In this document: piece by piece, positions 43,249 to 51,093 of the stretch
How positions within the stretch are numbered: the stretch's first letter is position 1
How the letters are laid out: each line of letters opens with the position of its first letter
Source of the DNA: Chloroflexota bacterium
GTDB taxonomy: Bacteria; Chloroflexota; Anaerolineae; Anaerolineales; Villigracilaceae
Direction: 5' to 3'
Assembly (NCBI GenBank): GCA_021787595.1
Contig: JAJYLQ010000008.1
Coordinates: 84,395 to 148,394 of the forward strand
Length of the DNA: 64,000 nucleotides
Notes under the pieces: generated by a model
What the model was told of the DNA's origin: nothing
Database searches by the model: none
What the model saw: the letters and a program-made list of their open reading frames with translations, nothing else
Translations under genes and position numbers: made by a program

Positions 43249-43353
43249 ATGAATCTTATTTTCTTGGCTGTAACGATGATCCTGACGCTGATTGTCTTCG
43301 GCGTGGATGCTTCGCAAAAGCGGAATCAATATCTGAAGGAACAGGAAATTTGA
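43249..43353 (+). CDS. 34-residue membrane ORF coupled to surE
   Basis: ATG 43249 with AAGGAG nine bases upstream. The product is a single hydrophobic stretch (LIFLAVTMILTLIVFGVD) followed by a charged tail (ASQKRNQYLKEQEI). Its TGA stop overlaps the surE ATG (TGATG at 43351-43355), a typical translational coupling, and Pho-box-like repeats lie upstream. It is too short for any family; it could be a small membrane anchor or a coupling leader peptide. Confidence 0.45.
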   Translation: MNLIFLAVTMILTLIVFGVDASQKRNQYLKEQEI

Positions 43354-44177
43354 TGGATAAGCATATTTTAGTAACGAACGATGACGGCGTGCTTGCGCCA
43401 GGATTGTTGGCGCTCACGCAGGAAGTGCGTAAACTCGGAAAGGTCAGCATCCTCGCGCCGGATCGCAACTGGTCCGGCGGCGGGCATGTGAAAACATTGG
43501 ATCGCGCCTTGCGCGTCAAAGAATATCGCCTCGCGGACGGAACAATCGCGTATGCCAGCGATGGCGCGCCGTCCGACTGCGTGGCGCTCGCCGCGCTCGG
43601 ATATTTTAAAGAGCCGATTGATTTGGTTGTCTCAGGAATCAATGTGGGTGCGAATCTCGGACACGATGTCACGTATTCGGGAACGGTCACTGCTGCGATG
43701 GAAGCGGTAATCGCCGGCATTCCCGGCATCGCGGTTTCGTTGGAGATTCCTGAAACGCATACAGGTGAAATGGATTTCGGTCCCGCCGCGCGCGCAGCGG
43801 AAAAAGTTGTCCGCCACGCGCTCGAAAACGGATTGCCCCAAGAAATTTTATTGAACGTCAATGTGCCGTATTTGCGCGATGAAGAGATCCGCGGCTTTCG
43901 CCTGACGCGTCAGGGATTGCGTGTCTATCACAGCCGCCTTGATGAACGGATTGATCCACGCGGGCGTCCCTATTATTGGATCGGCGGCGATGCGCCGACC
44001 GGTGTGGCAGAACGCGGCACTGACATCGGCGCGCTGGCGGAGGGCTATGTCTCCGTCACGCCTCTGCACTTGGACCTCACCGCGTATCGCATGATGACGG
44101 ACCTCAACACATGGGATTGGGATGAAAACACCGCCATCCCTTTCTTTGAATTGCAATTGCAGGATCAAAAAGCTTAA
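43353..44177 (+). CDS. surE: 5'-nucleotidase SurE
   Basis: 274 residues. The metal-binding start ILVTNDDGVLAPGLLAL carries the paired Asp (DD); ILAPDRNWSGGGHVK and GINVGANLGHDVTYSGTVTAAMEA are characteristic loops. SurE is a metal-dependent nucleoside and exopolyphosphate phosphatase. ATG 43353 is chosen because it gives MDKHILVTNDDG; the alternative TTG at 43350 adds one residue. It lies in the phosphate locus, coupled to the 34-residue ORF, so it may release phosphate from nucleotides under starvation. Confidence 0.92.
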   Translation: MDKHILVTNDDGVLAPGLLALTQEVRKLGKVSILAPDRNWSGGGHVKTLDRALRVKEYRLADGTIAYASDGAPSDCVALAALGYFKEPIDLVVSGINVGANLGHDVTYSGTVTAAMEAVIAGIPGIAVSLEIPETHTGEMDFGPAARAAEKVVRHALENGLPQEILLNVNVPYLRDEEIRGFRLTRQGLRVYHSRLDERIDPRGRPYYWIGGDAPTGVAERGTDIGALAEGYVSVTPLHLDLTAYRMMTDLNTWDWDENTAIPFFELQLQDQKA

Positions 44178-44247
44178 CGCGTTCTTCTCCTTAAGTCTCT
44201 TCGTGGAGACACTGCCCGTTCACGCCTTTGGCTGGCGGGCAATTTAT

Positions 44248-44314
44248 TTAACAAGACGTTAACTTGTTCTTCCATTGGTATTAAACGCCGATGGTTATCA
44301 TTGGTTTGTATAAA
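44248..44314 (+). promoter_or_regulatory. Pho-box-like repeats and -10 box before pstS
   Basis: TTAACAAGACG (44248-44258), TTAACTTGTTC (44259-44269), TTCCATTGGTA (44270-44280) and TTAAACGCCGA (44281-44291) have strict 11-base spacing, as PhoP dimer sites do. TATAAA (44309-44314) is the likely -10. AAAGGAGAAGAT precedes ATG 44338. Confidence 0.6.
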
Positions 44315-44337
44315 ATTCAAAAGGAGAAGATAAAGAA

Positions 44338-45519
44338 ATGTCTAAGTTCTTCCGTTCGTTTGTATTTGTTGCAGTCGCGTTCAGTTTCCTGCTGGCGGCT
44401 TGTGGGACAAGCGCCGTTCCCACCGCGACCGAGGCGATGCCTGCAACTCAGGCACCCGCCGCCACGTCCGCGCCCGCTTCAGCCGCGACGCCTACGCCGC
44501 TCGCTCCGGGTTCCGTTACCTTGACAGGCACAGGCAGCACTTTCCAATTCCCTGCTGAGCAGGCTTACGCGGAATTTTTCCCGGGTGTTGACCCCGCCGT
44601 TGTGATCAACTATACGGGCACCGGTTCGGGCGCCGGAAAGAAAGCGATCATTGATGGAACCGTTGATTTTGCCGGCTCCGACGCGGTTCTCAACCCCGAT
44701 GAAATTACTGCGGGCAAAGACCTGCAAATCTATCCGTTCCTGGCAGGCGCGACCGTGATCGCATACAACCTCCCCAGCCTCGATCCCAAGAATGATCCGA
44801 AACTGATTTTAGACGGGAAGACACTTGCCGACATCTATATGGGCAAGATCACGAAGTGGAACGATCCGGCCATCGCGGCTCTCAATCCAAAAATCGCCAG
44901 CAAACTTCCCGCTCAGCCGATCTTCACAGTGCATCGTGCGGACGGTTCAGGCACGACCGAAATCTTCACCAATGCCCTGACCGCCTTCAGTTCTGATTGG
45001 ACTGCCGGTCATGGCACGGTTATTGATTGGCCCACCGATAAAGCTGGAACAGGCAAAGGCGGCAATGGCAATCCCGGCGTGACCGCTGAAATTGCAAAGA
45101 ATCAATATTCGCTTGGTTATGTGGAATATGCTTACGCGGTCCAGAACAATCTGCCCTTTGCTCAAATGGTCAACAAAGCTGGCAACGTCGTTACCGCATC
45201 TCCCGACAGCACCAAGGCTGCGATGACCGACTTTGCCAACGCTTTCACGCCGCAGTTGACCGCTGTGATTGTGGATGCTCCCGGAGCCAACTCCTGGCCC
45301 ATCGCTGGTTACACCTACATTATCATTCACCAAACCAGCATGACCGATTGCGTCAAAGCCCAGAAACTGGTCGAGTATATTCATTGGATCTTGACCAACC
45401 CTGCCGCGGTCAAATATGCAACCGACTTGGGCTTCATTCCTCTGCCCAATGCGGTTCAGCAGAAAGTTCTCGATACACTGGGCAAGGTTACTTGCAGCGG
45501 CCAGCCCGTTCATTGGTAA
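44338..45519 (+). CDS. pstS: Phosphate-binding lipoprotein PstS
   Basis: 393 residues. The signal FFRSFVFVAVAFSFLLAAC gives a lipobox with Cys22. A Thr/Ala/Pro linker covers about 25-58. Phosphate-binding loops are GTGSTFQF, TGTGSGAGKKAI, FAGSDAVL and HRADGSGTTEIF. It captures phosphate and delivers it to PstCA. It is the first gene of pstSCAB-phoU-arsC and is probably induced by phosphate limitation. Confidence 0.94.
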   Translation: MSKFFRSFVFVAVAFSFLLAACGTSAVPTATEAMPATQAPAATSAPASAATPTPLAPGSVTLTGTGSTFQFPAEQAYAEFFPGVDPAVVINYTGTGSGAGKKAIIDGTVDFAGSDAVLNPDEITAGKDLQIYPFLAGATVIAYNLPSLDPKNDPKLILDGKTLADIYMGKITKWNDPAIAALNPKIASKLPAQPIFTVHRADGSGTTEIFTNALTAFSSDWTAGHGTVIDWPTDKAGTGKGGNGNPGVTAEIAKNQYSLGYVEYAYAVQNNLPFAQMVNKAGNVVTASPDSTKAAMTDFANAFTPQLTAVIVDAPGANSWPIAGYTYIIIHQTSMTDCVKAQKLVEYIHWILTNPAAVKYATDLGFIPLPNAVQQKVLDTLGKVTCSGQPVHW

Positions 45520-45546
45520 AATAACTCGACAACTCCCCTAGTCCCC

Positions 45547-45581
45547 GGAGGGCCCTCATGGTATAAATTGAGTGGCCCTCC
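45547..45581 (+). promoter_or_regulatory. Hairpin between pstS and pstC
   Basis: GGAGGGCCCTCA (45547-45558) pairs with TGAGTGGCCCTCC (45569-45581) with one bulge and a 10-base loop. It has no T-run, so it may stabilise or process the pstS mRNA so that the binding protein is made in excess. Confidence 0.5.
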
Positions 45582-45686
45582 ATTGACTTTATAAATTACG
45601 GCAAGCCAGGAAATTTTTGCCATTGTGTCGGGACTACACGGCGGCAAAAATTGCCCGCGCTTGTCGGAACCGATAAAGGGACCGAG

Positions 45687-46691
45687 ATGAAAAATATATC
45701 TATTTCAAAAAGAAATACGTGGCAGGAAAGGCTGAATCGTTTTACGCGGCACGGGGATATTCCATGGTCGCTGTTGATCGGCGCCATGGCAATCCTTACG
45801 CTCGTAGTTGTGATCGCCATCGCCTGGATGCTCTGGACGCAATCGGCGGATGCGCGCGCCAAGATCGGATGGGATTTCTTTCGCCCCACGCTGGATGCGA
45901 CGTGGAATCCAGCGAAGGATATTTATCAAGCCTGGCCCTTCATCTATGGCACATTGATCACATCATTGGTGGCGATCGTTCTCGCGGTGCCAATCAGCCT
46001 GGGCATTGCTGTTTTCCTGGCGGAACTCTGCCCGGAGCGCTTGCGCCTGCCACTCAATTGGATGATCGAAATGCTGGCAGCCATCCCAAGCGTGGTTTAC
46101 GGTTTATGGGGAATCTTTGTTTTTCTTCCAGCGGTCGTTACTCCGGTAGGTGAGTTTCTTTCCCATCTCAGTGTTTTGCCGGGATTTACCGGAACGCTCT
46201 TTACGGGACCCATTTCGGAAGACGGTACATCCCGCTTGGCGGCAGGCTTGATCTTGACCATCATGGTGATTCCAACCATCACAGCCATCAGCCGCGATGT
46301 ATTGTTGGCAATCCCCAACAGCCAGCGCGAGGCCGCTATGGGGTTGGGCTCGACGCGCTGGGAAATGATCTGGCAGGTCTTACTGCCTTATGGTCTTTCG
46401 GGGATTCTGGGCGCGGTCATTCTCGGCTTGGGGCGCGCCCTCGGCGAGACAATGGCGGTCACGATGGTGATGGGCAATGCCAATGAGGCAACCGGTTCCC
46501 TTCTGAAAGCCGGTTACACCATGGCCAGCCTGCTTGCTTTGCAATTCAAAGAAGCAGTCACTCCCCTGCATACCGAGGCGATGATCGAGCTTGGTTTCAC
46601 GTTGTTTGCCATTACACTCATTTTGAATCTTTTCGCCCGCTTCCTCGTCTGGCAGGTGGCGCGGCGGACTCCGCAGGAGGCGCGCGCATGA
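45687..46691 (+). CDS. pstC: Phosphate ABC transporter permease PstC
   Basis: 334 residues with six membrane helices. The EAA loop SQREAAMGLGSTRWEMIWQVLLP contacts the ATPase. ATG 45687 is preferred: AGGGACCGAG is upstream and MKNISISKRNTWQERL is a normal cytoplasmic start. It overlaps pstA by four bases. Confidence 0.93.
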   Translation: MKNISISKRNTWQERLNRFTRHGDIPWSLLIGAMAILTLVVVIAIAWMLWTQSADARAKIGWDFFRPTLDATWNPAKDIYQAWPFIYGTLITSLVAIVLAVPISLGIAVFLAELCPERLRLPLNWMIEMLAAIPSVVYGLWGIFVFLPAVVTPVGEFLSHLSVLPGFTGTLFTGPISEDGTSRLAAGLILTIMVIPTITAISRDVLLAIPNSQREAAMGLGSTRWEMIWQVLLPYGLSGILGAVILGLGRALGETMAVTMVMGNANEATGSLLKAGYTMASLLALQFKEAVTPLHTEAMIELGFTLFAITLILNLFARFLVWQVARRTPQEARA

Positions 46692-47632
46692 CCCGTTTCC
46701 AGCAATTGATCGCCGTGAATGAGGCAAGGCGCAGCCGTCGTCGCCGGGTCGTCAACGCTGCGATGCTCTCGTTGACCGGCTTGTTGACGCTGATGGCTCT
46801 CGTGCCGTTGTTTTGGATCATTGGTTACGTGATCTATCGCGGCGCGCCAGTCCTCAACGTGAATTTCTTTACACAGCTTGCTCGTCCGGTTGGAATGCAC
46901 GGCGGTGGCGTTTTGTTTGCCATTGAAGGTACTGTCGTGCTCGCAGTCCTGGCCTGTCTGTTTGCCATTCCGCCCGGTGTATTGGCAGCCTTTTACGCGG
47001 CGCGCAATCCAAACACACCGCTTGGGATCGCTTTGCGTTTTAGCACGGATGTATTGGCGGGTGTTCCATCCATTGTGATGGGACTCTTTATTTACGGCCT
47101 GGTTGTTGTTCCGATGAAACACTTTTCGGGCTTCGCGGGCGGGCTGGCGTTGAGTATCCTGATGCTGCCAACGATAATCCGCACAACGGAGGAAATGCTG
47201 AAGCTTGTCCCGCATACTTTACGCGAGGGTTCTTTGGGCCTGGGCGCGCCGGAGTGGAAAACAAATTTGAGCGTTGCCTTCCCGGCTGCGTTTGACGGAA
47301 TCATCACCGGCTTCCTGCTTGCGATTGCCCGTGCCACCGGCGAAACAGCACCCTTGTTATTCACCGCCCTGGGCAATGAGCGATTTGATATTGGTGCGAT
47401 CATCCAGGGCGGCATACAGGCGCATCAAAGCCTCTTTTCCATTATAGGGCGCATTGTCAACCAACCTATTGACTCTCTGCCCCTCACACTCTGGACGTAT
47501 GCCATGCAGCCGTACCAGGAACGAATTGATCAATCGTGGGGCGTGGCGTTGGTGCTGATGATCCTTGTGCTGTTGATCGAGATCGCTGCCCGGTTGTGGA
47601 TCGAAGCCCGCAAACGCGCCCTGCAGGGATAA
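46688..47632 (+). CDS. pstA: Phosphate ABC transporter permease PstA
   Basis: 314 residues with six helices. The basic N-terminus (NEARRSRRRRVVNAAML) precedes the first helix. The EAA loop is LREGSLGLGAPEWKTNLSVAF. The C-terminal helix ends in RLWIEARKRALQG. ATGA overlap with pstC; pstB starts three bases after its stop. Confidence 0.93.
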   Translation: MTRFQQLIAVNEARRSRRRRVVNAAMLSLTGLLTLMALVPLFWIIGYVIYRGAPVLNVNFFTQLARPVGMHGGGVLFAIEGTVVLAVLACLFAIPPGVLAAFYAARNPNTPLGIALRFSTDVLAGVPSIVMGLFIYGLVVVPMKHFSGFAGGLALSILMLPTIIRTTEEMLKLVPHTLREGSLGLGAPEWKTNLSVAFPAAFDGIITGFLLAIARATGETAPLLFTALGNERFDIGAIIQGGIQAHQSLFSIIGRIVNQPIDSLPLTLWTYAMQPYQERIDQSWGVALVLMILVLLIEIAARLWIEARKRALQG

Positions 47633-47635
47633 AAC

Positions 47636-48454
47636 ATGCAAACCAAAATTTCTGTGTCGAAAGCTGCAACCGCAGAAGCAATATCTGAAATCAAGGTTGC
47701 TGTAAAGAACCTTTCCGTTTACTATGGAAAATTCCGCGCGTTAGCCGAAATCAACATTGCCGTTCAATCCAATCAGATCACCGCCATCATCGGCCCGTCC
47801 GGCTGCGGAAAGTCAACCTTGCTGCGTTCGTTCAACCGGATGAACGACCTGACGCCCAACGCGCGCATGGAAGGTGAAATCATTTTGGATGGCGAGAACA
47901 TCAACGCATCCGGCGTGGACGTGGTAGACGTCCGCCGCCGGGTTGGGATGGTTTTTCAGCGCCCGAATCCGTTCCCGAAAAGCATTTACGACAACGTGGC
48001 GTTTGGTCCGCGTTTATATGGGATTCGGCGTAAAAACGATTTGGATGAAATCGTGGAGAAGTCCCTTCAGCAGGCCGCGCTTTGGGATGAAGTGAAGGAT
48101 AAGCTGCATCAAAGCGGGTTCTCTTTATCCGGCGGGCAGCAGCAGCGATTGTGCATTGCGCGCGCACTGGCTGTCGAACCGGAAGTGATTCTGATGGACG
48201 AACCCGCTTCCGCCCTCGACCCCATCTCGACTCTCCGCATCGAGGAGTTGATGCACGACCTCGTCAAGGATTACACGATCATCATCGTGACGCACAACAT
48301 GCAGCAGGCCGCGCGCGTTTCCGATTCCACCGCCATGATGATGATTGACGAACACCGCGCGGGAAGATTGGTCGAATTCAACGAGACGCAGGTGATCTTC
48401 ACCAACCCGAAGGACAAGCGCACCGAAGATTATGTGACCGGCAGGTTCGGGTAA
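47636..48454 (+). CDS. pstB: Phosphate ABC transporter ATPase PstB
   Basis: 272 residues. A 20-residue lead is followed by [14 protein letters not shown], Walker [14 protein letters not shown], the Q-loop [15 protein letters not shown] (typical PstB), signature LSGGQQQRL, Walker [14 protein letters not shown] and the H-loop [13 protein letters not shown]. It powers phosphate import through PstCA. Confidence 0.95.
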   Translation: MQTKISVSKAATAEAISEIKVAVKNLSVYYGKFRALAEINIAVQSNQITAIIGPSGCGKSTLLRSFNRMNDLTPNARMEGEIILDGENINASGVDVVDVRRRVGMVFQRPNPFPKSIYDNVAFGPRLYGIRRKNDLDEIVEKSLQQAALWDEVKDKLHQSGFSLSGGQQQRLCIARALAVEPEVILMDEPASALDPISTLRIEELMHDLVKDYTIIIVTHNMQQAARVSDSTAMMMIDEHRAGRLVEFNETQVIFTNPKDKRTEDYVTGRFG

Positions 48455-48460
48455 AGATAT

Positions 48461-48531
48461 AATGAAAAGCAGGCGGCGGGCTAAGGTCCGCGATCTCCAT
48501 CGAAAACGGAACGCGGACTTCAGTCCGCAAG
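48461..48531. repeat. GGTCCGCG imperfect inverted repeat before phoU
   Basis: GGGCTAAGGTCCGCG and CGCGGACTTCAGTCC are imperfect arms separated by 19 bases in the pstB-phoU gap. The motif recalls short palindromic repeats elsewhere in such genomes. Confidence 0.5.
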
Positions 48532-48540
48532 TGAGGCACT

Positions 48541-49233
48541 ATGTTACGCAAGACATTTGAATTGGAAATCAAACAGGTAAAAGATGATGTGCTCCTGCTC
48601 GGCAGCATGGTCGAGCAATCCATCATCGGTTCGGTGGACGCGTTGAAGAAGCGCGACTTGAAAGCCGCGCAGAAGATCCTGGAAGGTGATCGCCTTATCA
48701 ACAAGAAACGATTCGAGATCGAAAGTCAGTTGATGATTTTGATTGCGACTCAGCAACCGATGGCGCACGATCTGCGCCTGCTGGCTTCGATCATGGAAAT
48801 CATTTCGGAGTTGGAGCGCATGGGCGATTACGCCAAAGGCATCGCCAACATCAACATTCGCATGGGCGACGAGCCTCTGCTCAAACCGCTGATTGACGTG
48901 CCGCGCATGGCAGAAAAAGGCGTGGATATGCTGCATCGCGCCCTGACCGCCTTTGTCAATGAAGACATCGAAGCGGCGCGCAAGATCCCGGTCGAAGATG
49001 ATGAAGTGGATGCGCTCTACAACCAGGTTTATCGAGAGCTGATGACGTTCGTGATCGCCGACCCGACTACCATCGAGCGCGCCAACTGGTTGTTGTGGGT
49101 GGCGCACAATCTCGAACGCTTTGCCGACCGCGTGACCAACATCTGCGAGCGCACGGTCTTTATCGCCACCGGCGAATTGACCGAGATCACCGATACCGAC
49201 AGCGAATTCTGGCATCCGCATAAACATGAATAG
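48541..49233 (+). CDS. phoU: Phosphate signalling protein PhoU
   Basis: 230 residues, two three-helix bundles, each with a metal-binding E/DxxxD type segment (ELERMGDYAKGIANI and NLERFADRVTNICER). PhoU links Pst activity to PhoR and lowers phosphate uptake when phosphate is plentiful. It overlaps arsC by eight bases. Spacing from pstB is 86 bases with a repeat in the gap. Confidence 0.93.
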   Translation: MLRKTFELEIKQVKDDVLLLGSMVEQSIIGSVDALKKRDLKAAQKILEGDRLINKKRFEIESQLMILIATQQPMAHDLRLLASIMEIISELERMGDYAKGIANINIRMGDEPLLKPLIDVPRMAEKGVDMLHRALTAFVNEDIEAARKIPVEDDEVDALYNQVYRELMTFVIADPTTIERANWLLWVAHNLERFADRVTNICERTVFIATGELTEITDTDSEFWHPHKHE

Positions 49234-49633
49234 AAAAGTGTTGTTTCTTTGCGCGGGCAATTCCTGCCGATCACAAATGGCGGAGGCAATTGTCAATGCC
49301 CATTACCCGAACGAATGGCGCGCATTTTCCGCGGGGACGCGGCCAACCGGTTTTGTCCATCCGATGACGCTTCAAGCCCTGCGCGAGATTGGGATCGAAC
49401 ATCGCGGCGAATCGAAAAGCGTCGAGCAGTTTCGCAAGGATGATTTCGATCTTGTTGTTACGGTTTGCGACGATGCCAACGAGGAGTGTCCCGTTTGGCT
49501 GGGGAAGGGGAAACGCGTCCACGAGGGATTCCGCGATCCGGCCAAAGCGGAGGGAATGGATGAGGAACGGCTGGCCGTTTTCCGTCAGGTGCGAGACGAG
49601 ATGCTGGAGAAAATTCCCAATTTATTGAAATGA
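49226..49633 (+). CDS. arsC: Arsenate reductase (thioredoxin-coupled, low-MW phosphatase fold)
   Basis: 135 residues. The P-loop CAGNSCR (Cys9-X5-Arg15) holds the nucleophile. Two later cysteines in VTVCDDANEECPVW have the Cys-X6-Cys spacing of the Bacillus/Staphylococcus ArsC relay. The family reduces arsenate to arsenite, with electrons from thioredoxin. Placed in a phosphate operon, it may deal with arsenate that enters by the Pst system. Overlap with phoU is eight bases, so it is co-translated. Confidence 0.9.
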   Translation: MNRKVLFLCAGNSCRSQMAEAIVNAHYPNEWRAFSAGTRPTGFVHPMTLQALREIGIEHRGESKSVEQFRKDDFDLVVTVCDDANEECPVWLGKGKRVHEGFRDPAKAEGMDEERLAVFRQVRDEMLEKIPNLLK

Positions 49634-49636
49634 ATC

Positions 49637-49697
49637 GTAGGGGCACAGCGCCTGCCCTGACCGGCGAAGCTGTGTCGAAGGGTCGCTGCGCCCCTAC
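49637..49697. repeat. GGGGCAC palindromic repeat after arsC
   Basis: Arms GTAGGGGCACAGCG and CGCTGCGCCCCTAC flank a middle with GCGAAGCTGTGTCGAAGGG. Between convergent genes; it may serve as a transcription terminator without a T-run. Confidence 0.75.
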
Positions 49698-49701
49698 ATC
49701 A

Positions 49702-50967
49702 TTATCCTTGAACAATGCCCAGCGTTTTGGCTTCTGTGTAATCGGGAAAGACCTGGGTCAGGTTCGGGTTCTTGACGCGCTTTTGGACGATCTCAGCCAA
49801 CACATCGCGGTAATCCGTCGTGACGTTGAGATCGCCGGGGCCATAAAGTTGATTGGGGGCGAGCCCGGGCCATTGAGTGTAAACCTTGCCGCCGTTGACG
49901 CCTCCGCCGACGATGAACATACAGTTGCCGTGTCCGTGATCGGTGCCGCCCGAACCGTTTTCCTGCGCGCGCCGCCCGAACTCGGACATCGTCACGATGG
50001 TCATCTTCCTGGCGAGGCCGCCCATGTCGGTATAAAGCGCGGCCAGCCCGGAGCCTAATTCATTCAGCAATTTTGGCATGTCGCCATCGGTCGCGCCTTC
50101 GGCGTTGTGCGTATCCCAACCGCCGATGTCCACACAGGCGACCTCGAGTCCGATATCGGCTTTGGATATTTGCGCGATCTGTTTCAGTGCCATGCCGTAT
50201 TCGGTCTGCGGATATTGTGCGTTGCCGGTCGGCGTGTAATGCGAGATGTCAATTTTCGAAAGCAAGTCAACGGCGTCGAATGTGTCTTTTGCGTCTGCGT
50301 CCAAACTGCCGCCAAGGCTGTAAAGCGATTCGAGCCGTTTGCGAATTTCGGCCAGTTGACTCGTGTCGCCTTGCAAGTGAAAATCCGCGATGGATTGAAG
50401 CGTGGTGACCGGGATGGGGCCGCGCAACGAGGCCTGCATGATGCCTCCCATGCCGATGGCTCGGAATGGCGACGTATTCTGCCACGGCGCGGACTGCAAG
50501 TGGCGGCCAATCCAGCCCGTCTCGATGGTTTTCTCGCCGGGTGTGCCGCGTTCCATGTAGTCCATCGCGTCGAAGTGGGAATGGGTCGGGTCGGGCGAGC
50601 CAGCGGCGTGGACAATCGCCAATGCTTTTTCGTCCCACAGATCTTTCAGCGGTTGAAGCGATGGATGCAAGCCAAAGAATCCATCCAGGTCAATGCCGGT
50701 CTTGTCGCTGCCCGCCGAAGGCTCGGCAATTGCCAGGCTGGTTCGCAGATGATAATAATCCGCATCGCCATGCGGAATGACCGCGTTCAAACCGTCCATA
50801 CCGCCGCGCTGGAAGATGACGACCAATAAATCGCCGGGCGGTTCGACGCCGTCCGGCGCGAAGGCCATGCGCGGCATCCAGGATGGCAGGGCGGAGGAAA
50901 CGGCCCAGCCGCCCATACTGGTTGCTGCAACCTTCATGAAATCACGGCGGGAAAATTTTGTATCCAT
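49702..50967 (-). CDS. DUF1501 domain-containing Tat-secreted protein
   Basis: 421 residues. The start FSRRDFMKVAATSMGGWAVS is a twin-arginine signal (SRRDFMK). VIFQRGGMDGLNAVIPHGD, GRRAQENGSGGTDHGHGN and DYRDVLAEIVQKR are typical of DUF1501 (sulfatase/alkaline phosphatase superfamily relatives). It lies 126 bases downstream of a DUF1800 gene on the same strand; these two families are commonly found together and form an exported pair of unknown function. Confidence 0.9.
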   Translation of the reverse strand: MDTKFSRRDFMKVAATSMGGWAVSSALPSWMPRMAFAPDGVEPPGDLLVVIFQRGGMDGLNAVIPHGDADYYHLRTSLAIAEPSAGSDKTGIDLDGFFGLHPSLQPLKDLWDEKALAIVHAAGSPDPTHSHFDAMDYMERGTPGEKTIETGWIGRHLQSAPWQNTSPFRAIGMGGIMQASLRGPIPVTTLQSIADFHLQGDTSQLAEIRKRLESLYSLGGSLDADAKDTFDAVDLLSKIDISHYTPTGNAQYPQTEYGMALKQIAQISKADIGLEVACVDIGGWDTHNAEGATDGDMPKLLNELGSGLAALYTDMGGLARKMTIVTMSEFGRRAQENGSGGTDHGHGNCMFIVGGGVNGGKVYTQWPGLAPNQLYGPGDLNVTTDYRDVLAEIVQKRVKNPNLTQVFPDYTEAKTLGIVQG

Positions 50968-50988
50968 AAGATTCTCCTTTTGTTTGTA

Positions 50989-51091
50989 TGTCGTTGCGAG
51001 GCGTTCTTTGCCGAAGCAATCTCCTGTAAAACCAATAAAGCTGTTTTGGGAGATTGATTCGTGGCGCCAAAGGCGCCACGAATCAATGACA
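50989..51091. repeat. CATTGCGAG palindromic repeat, copy C
   Basis: TGTCGTTGCGAG at one end, AATGACA at the other, with inner GCAATCTCC and GGAGATTG arms. Inside it GATTCGTGGCGCC (51056-51068) and GGCGCCACGAATC (51072-51084) form a perfect 13-bp hairpin. Confidence 0.75.
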
Positions 51092-51093
51092 TA

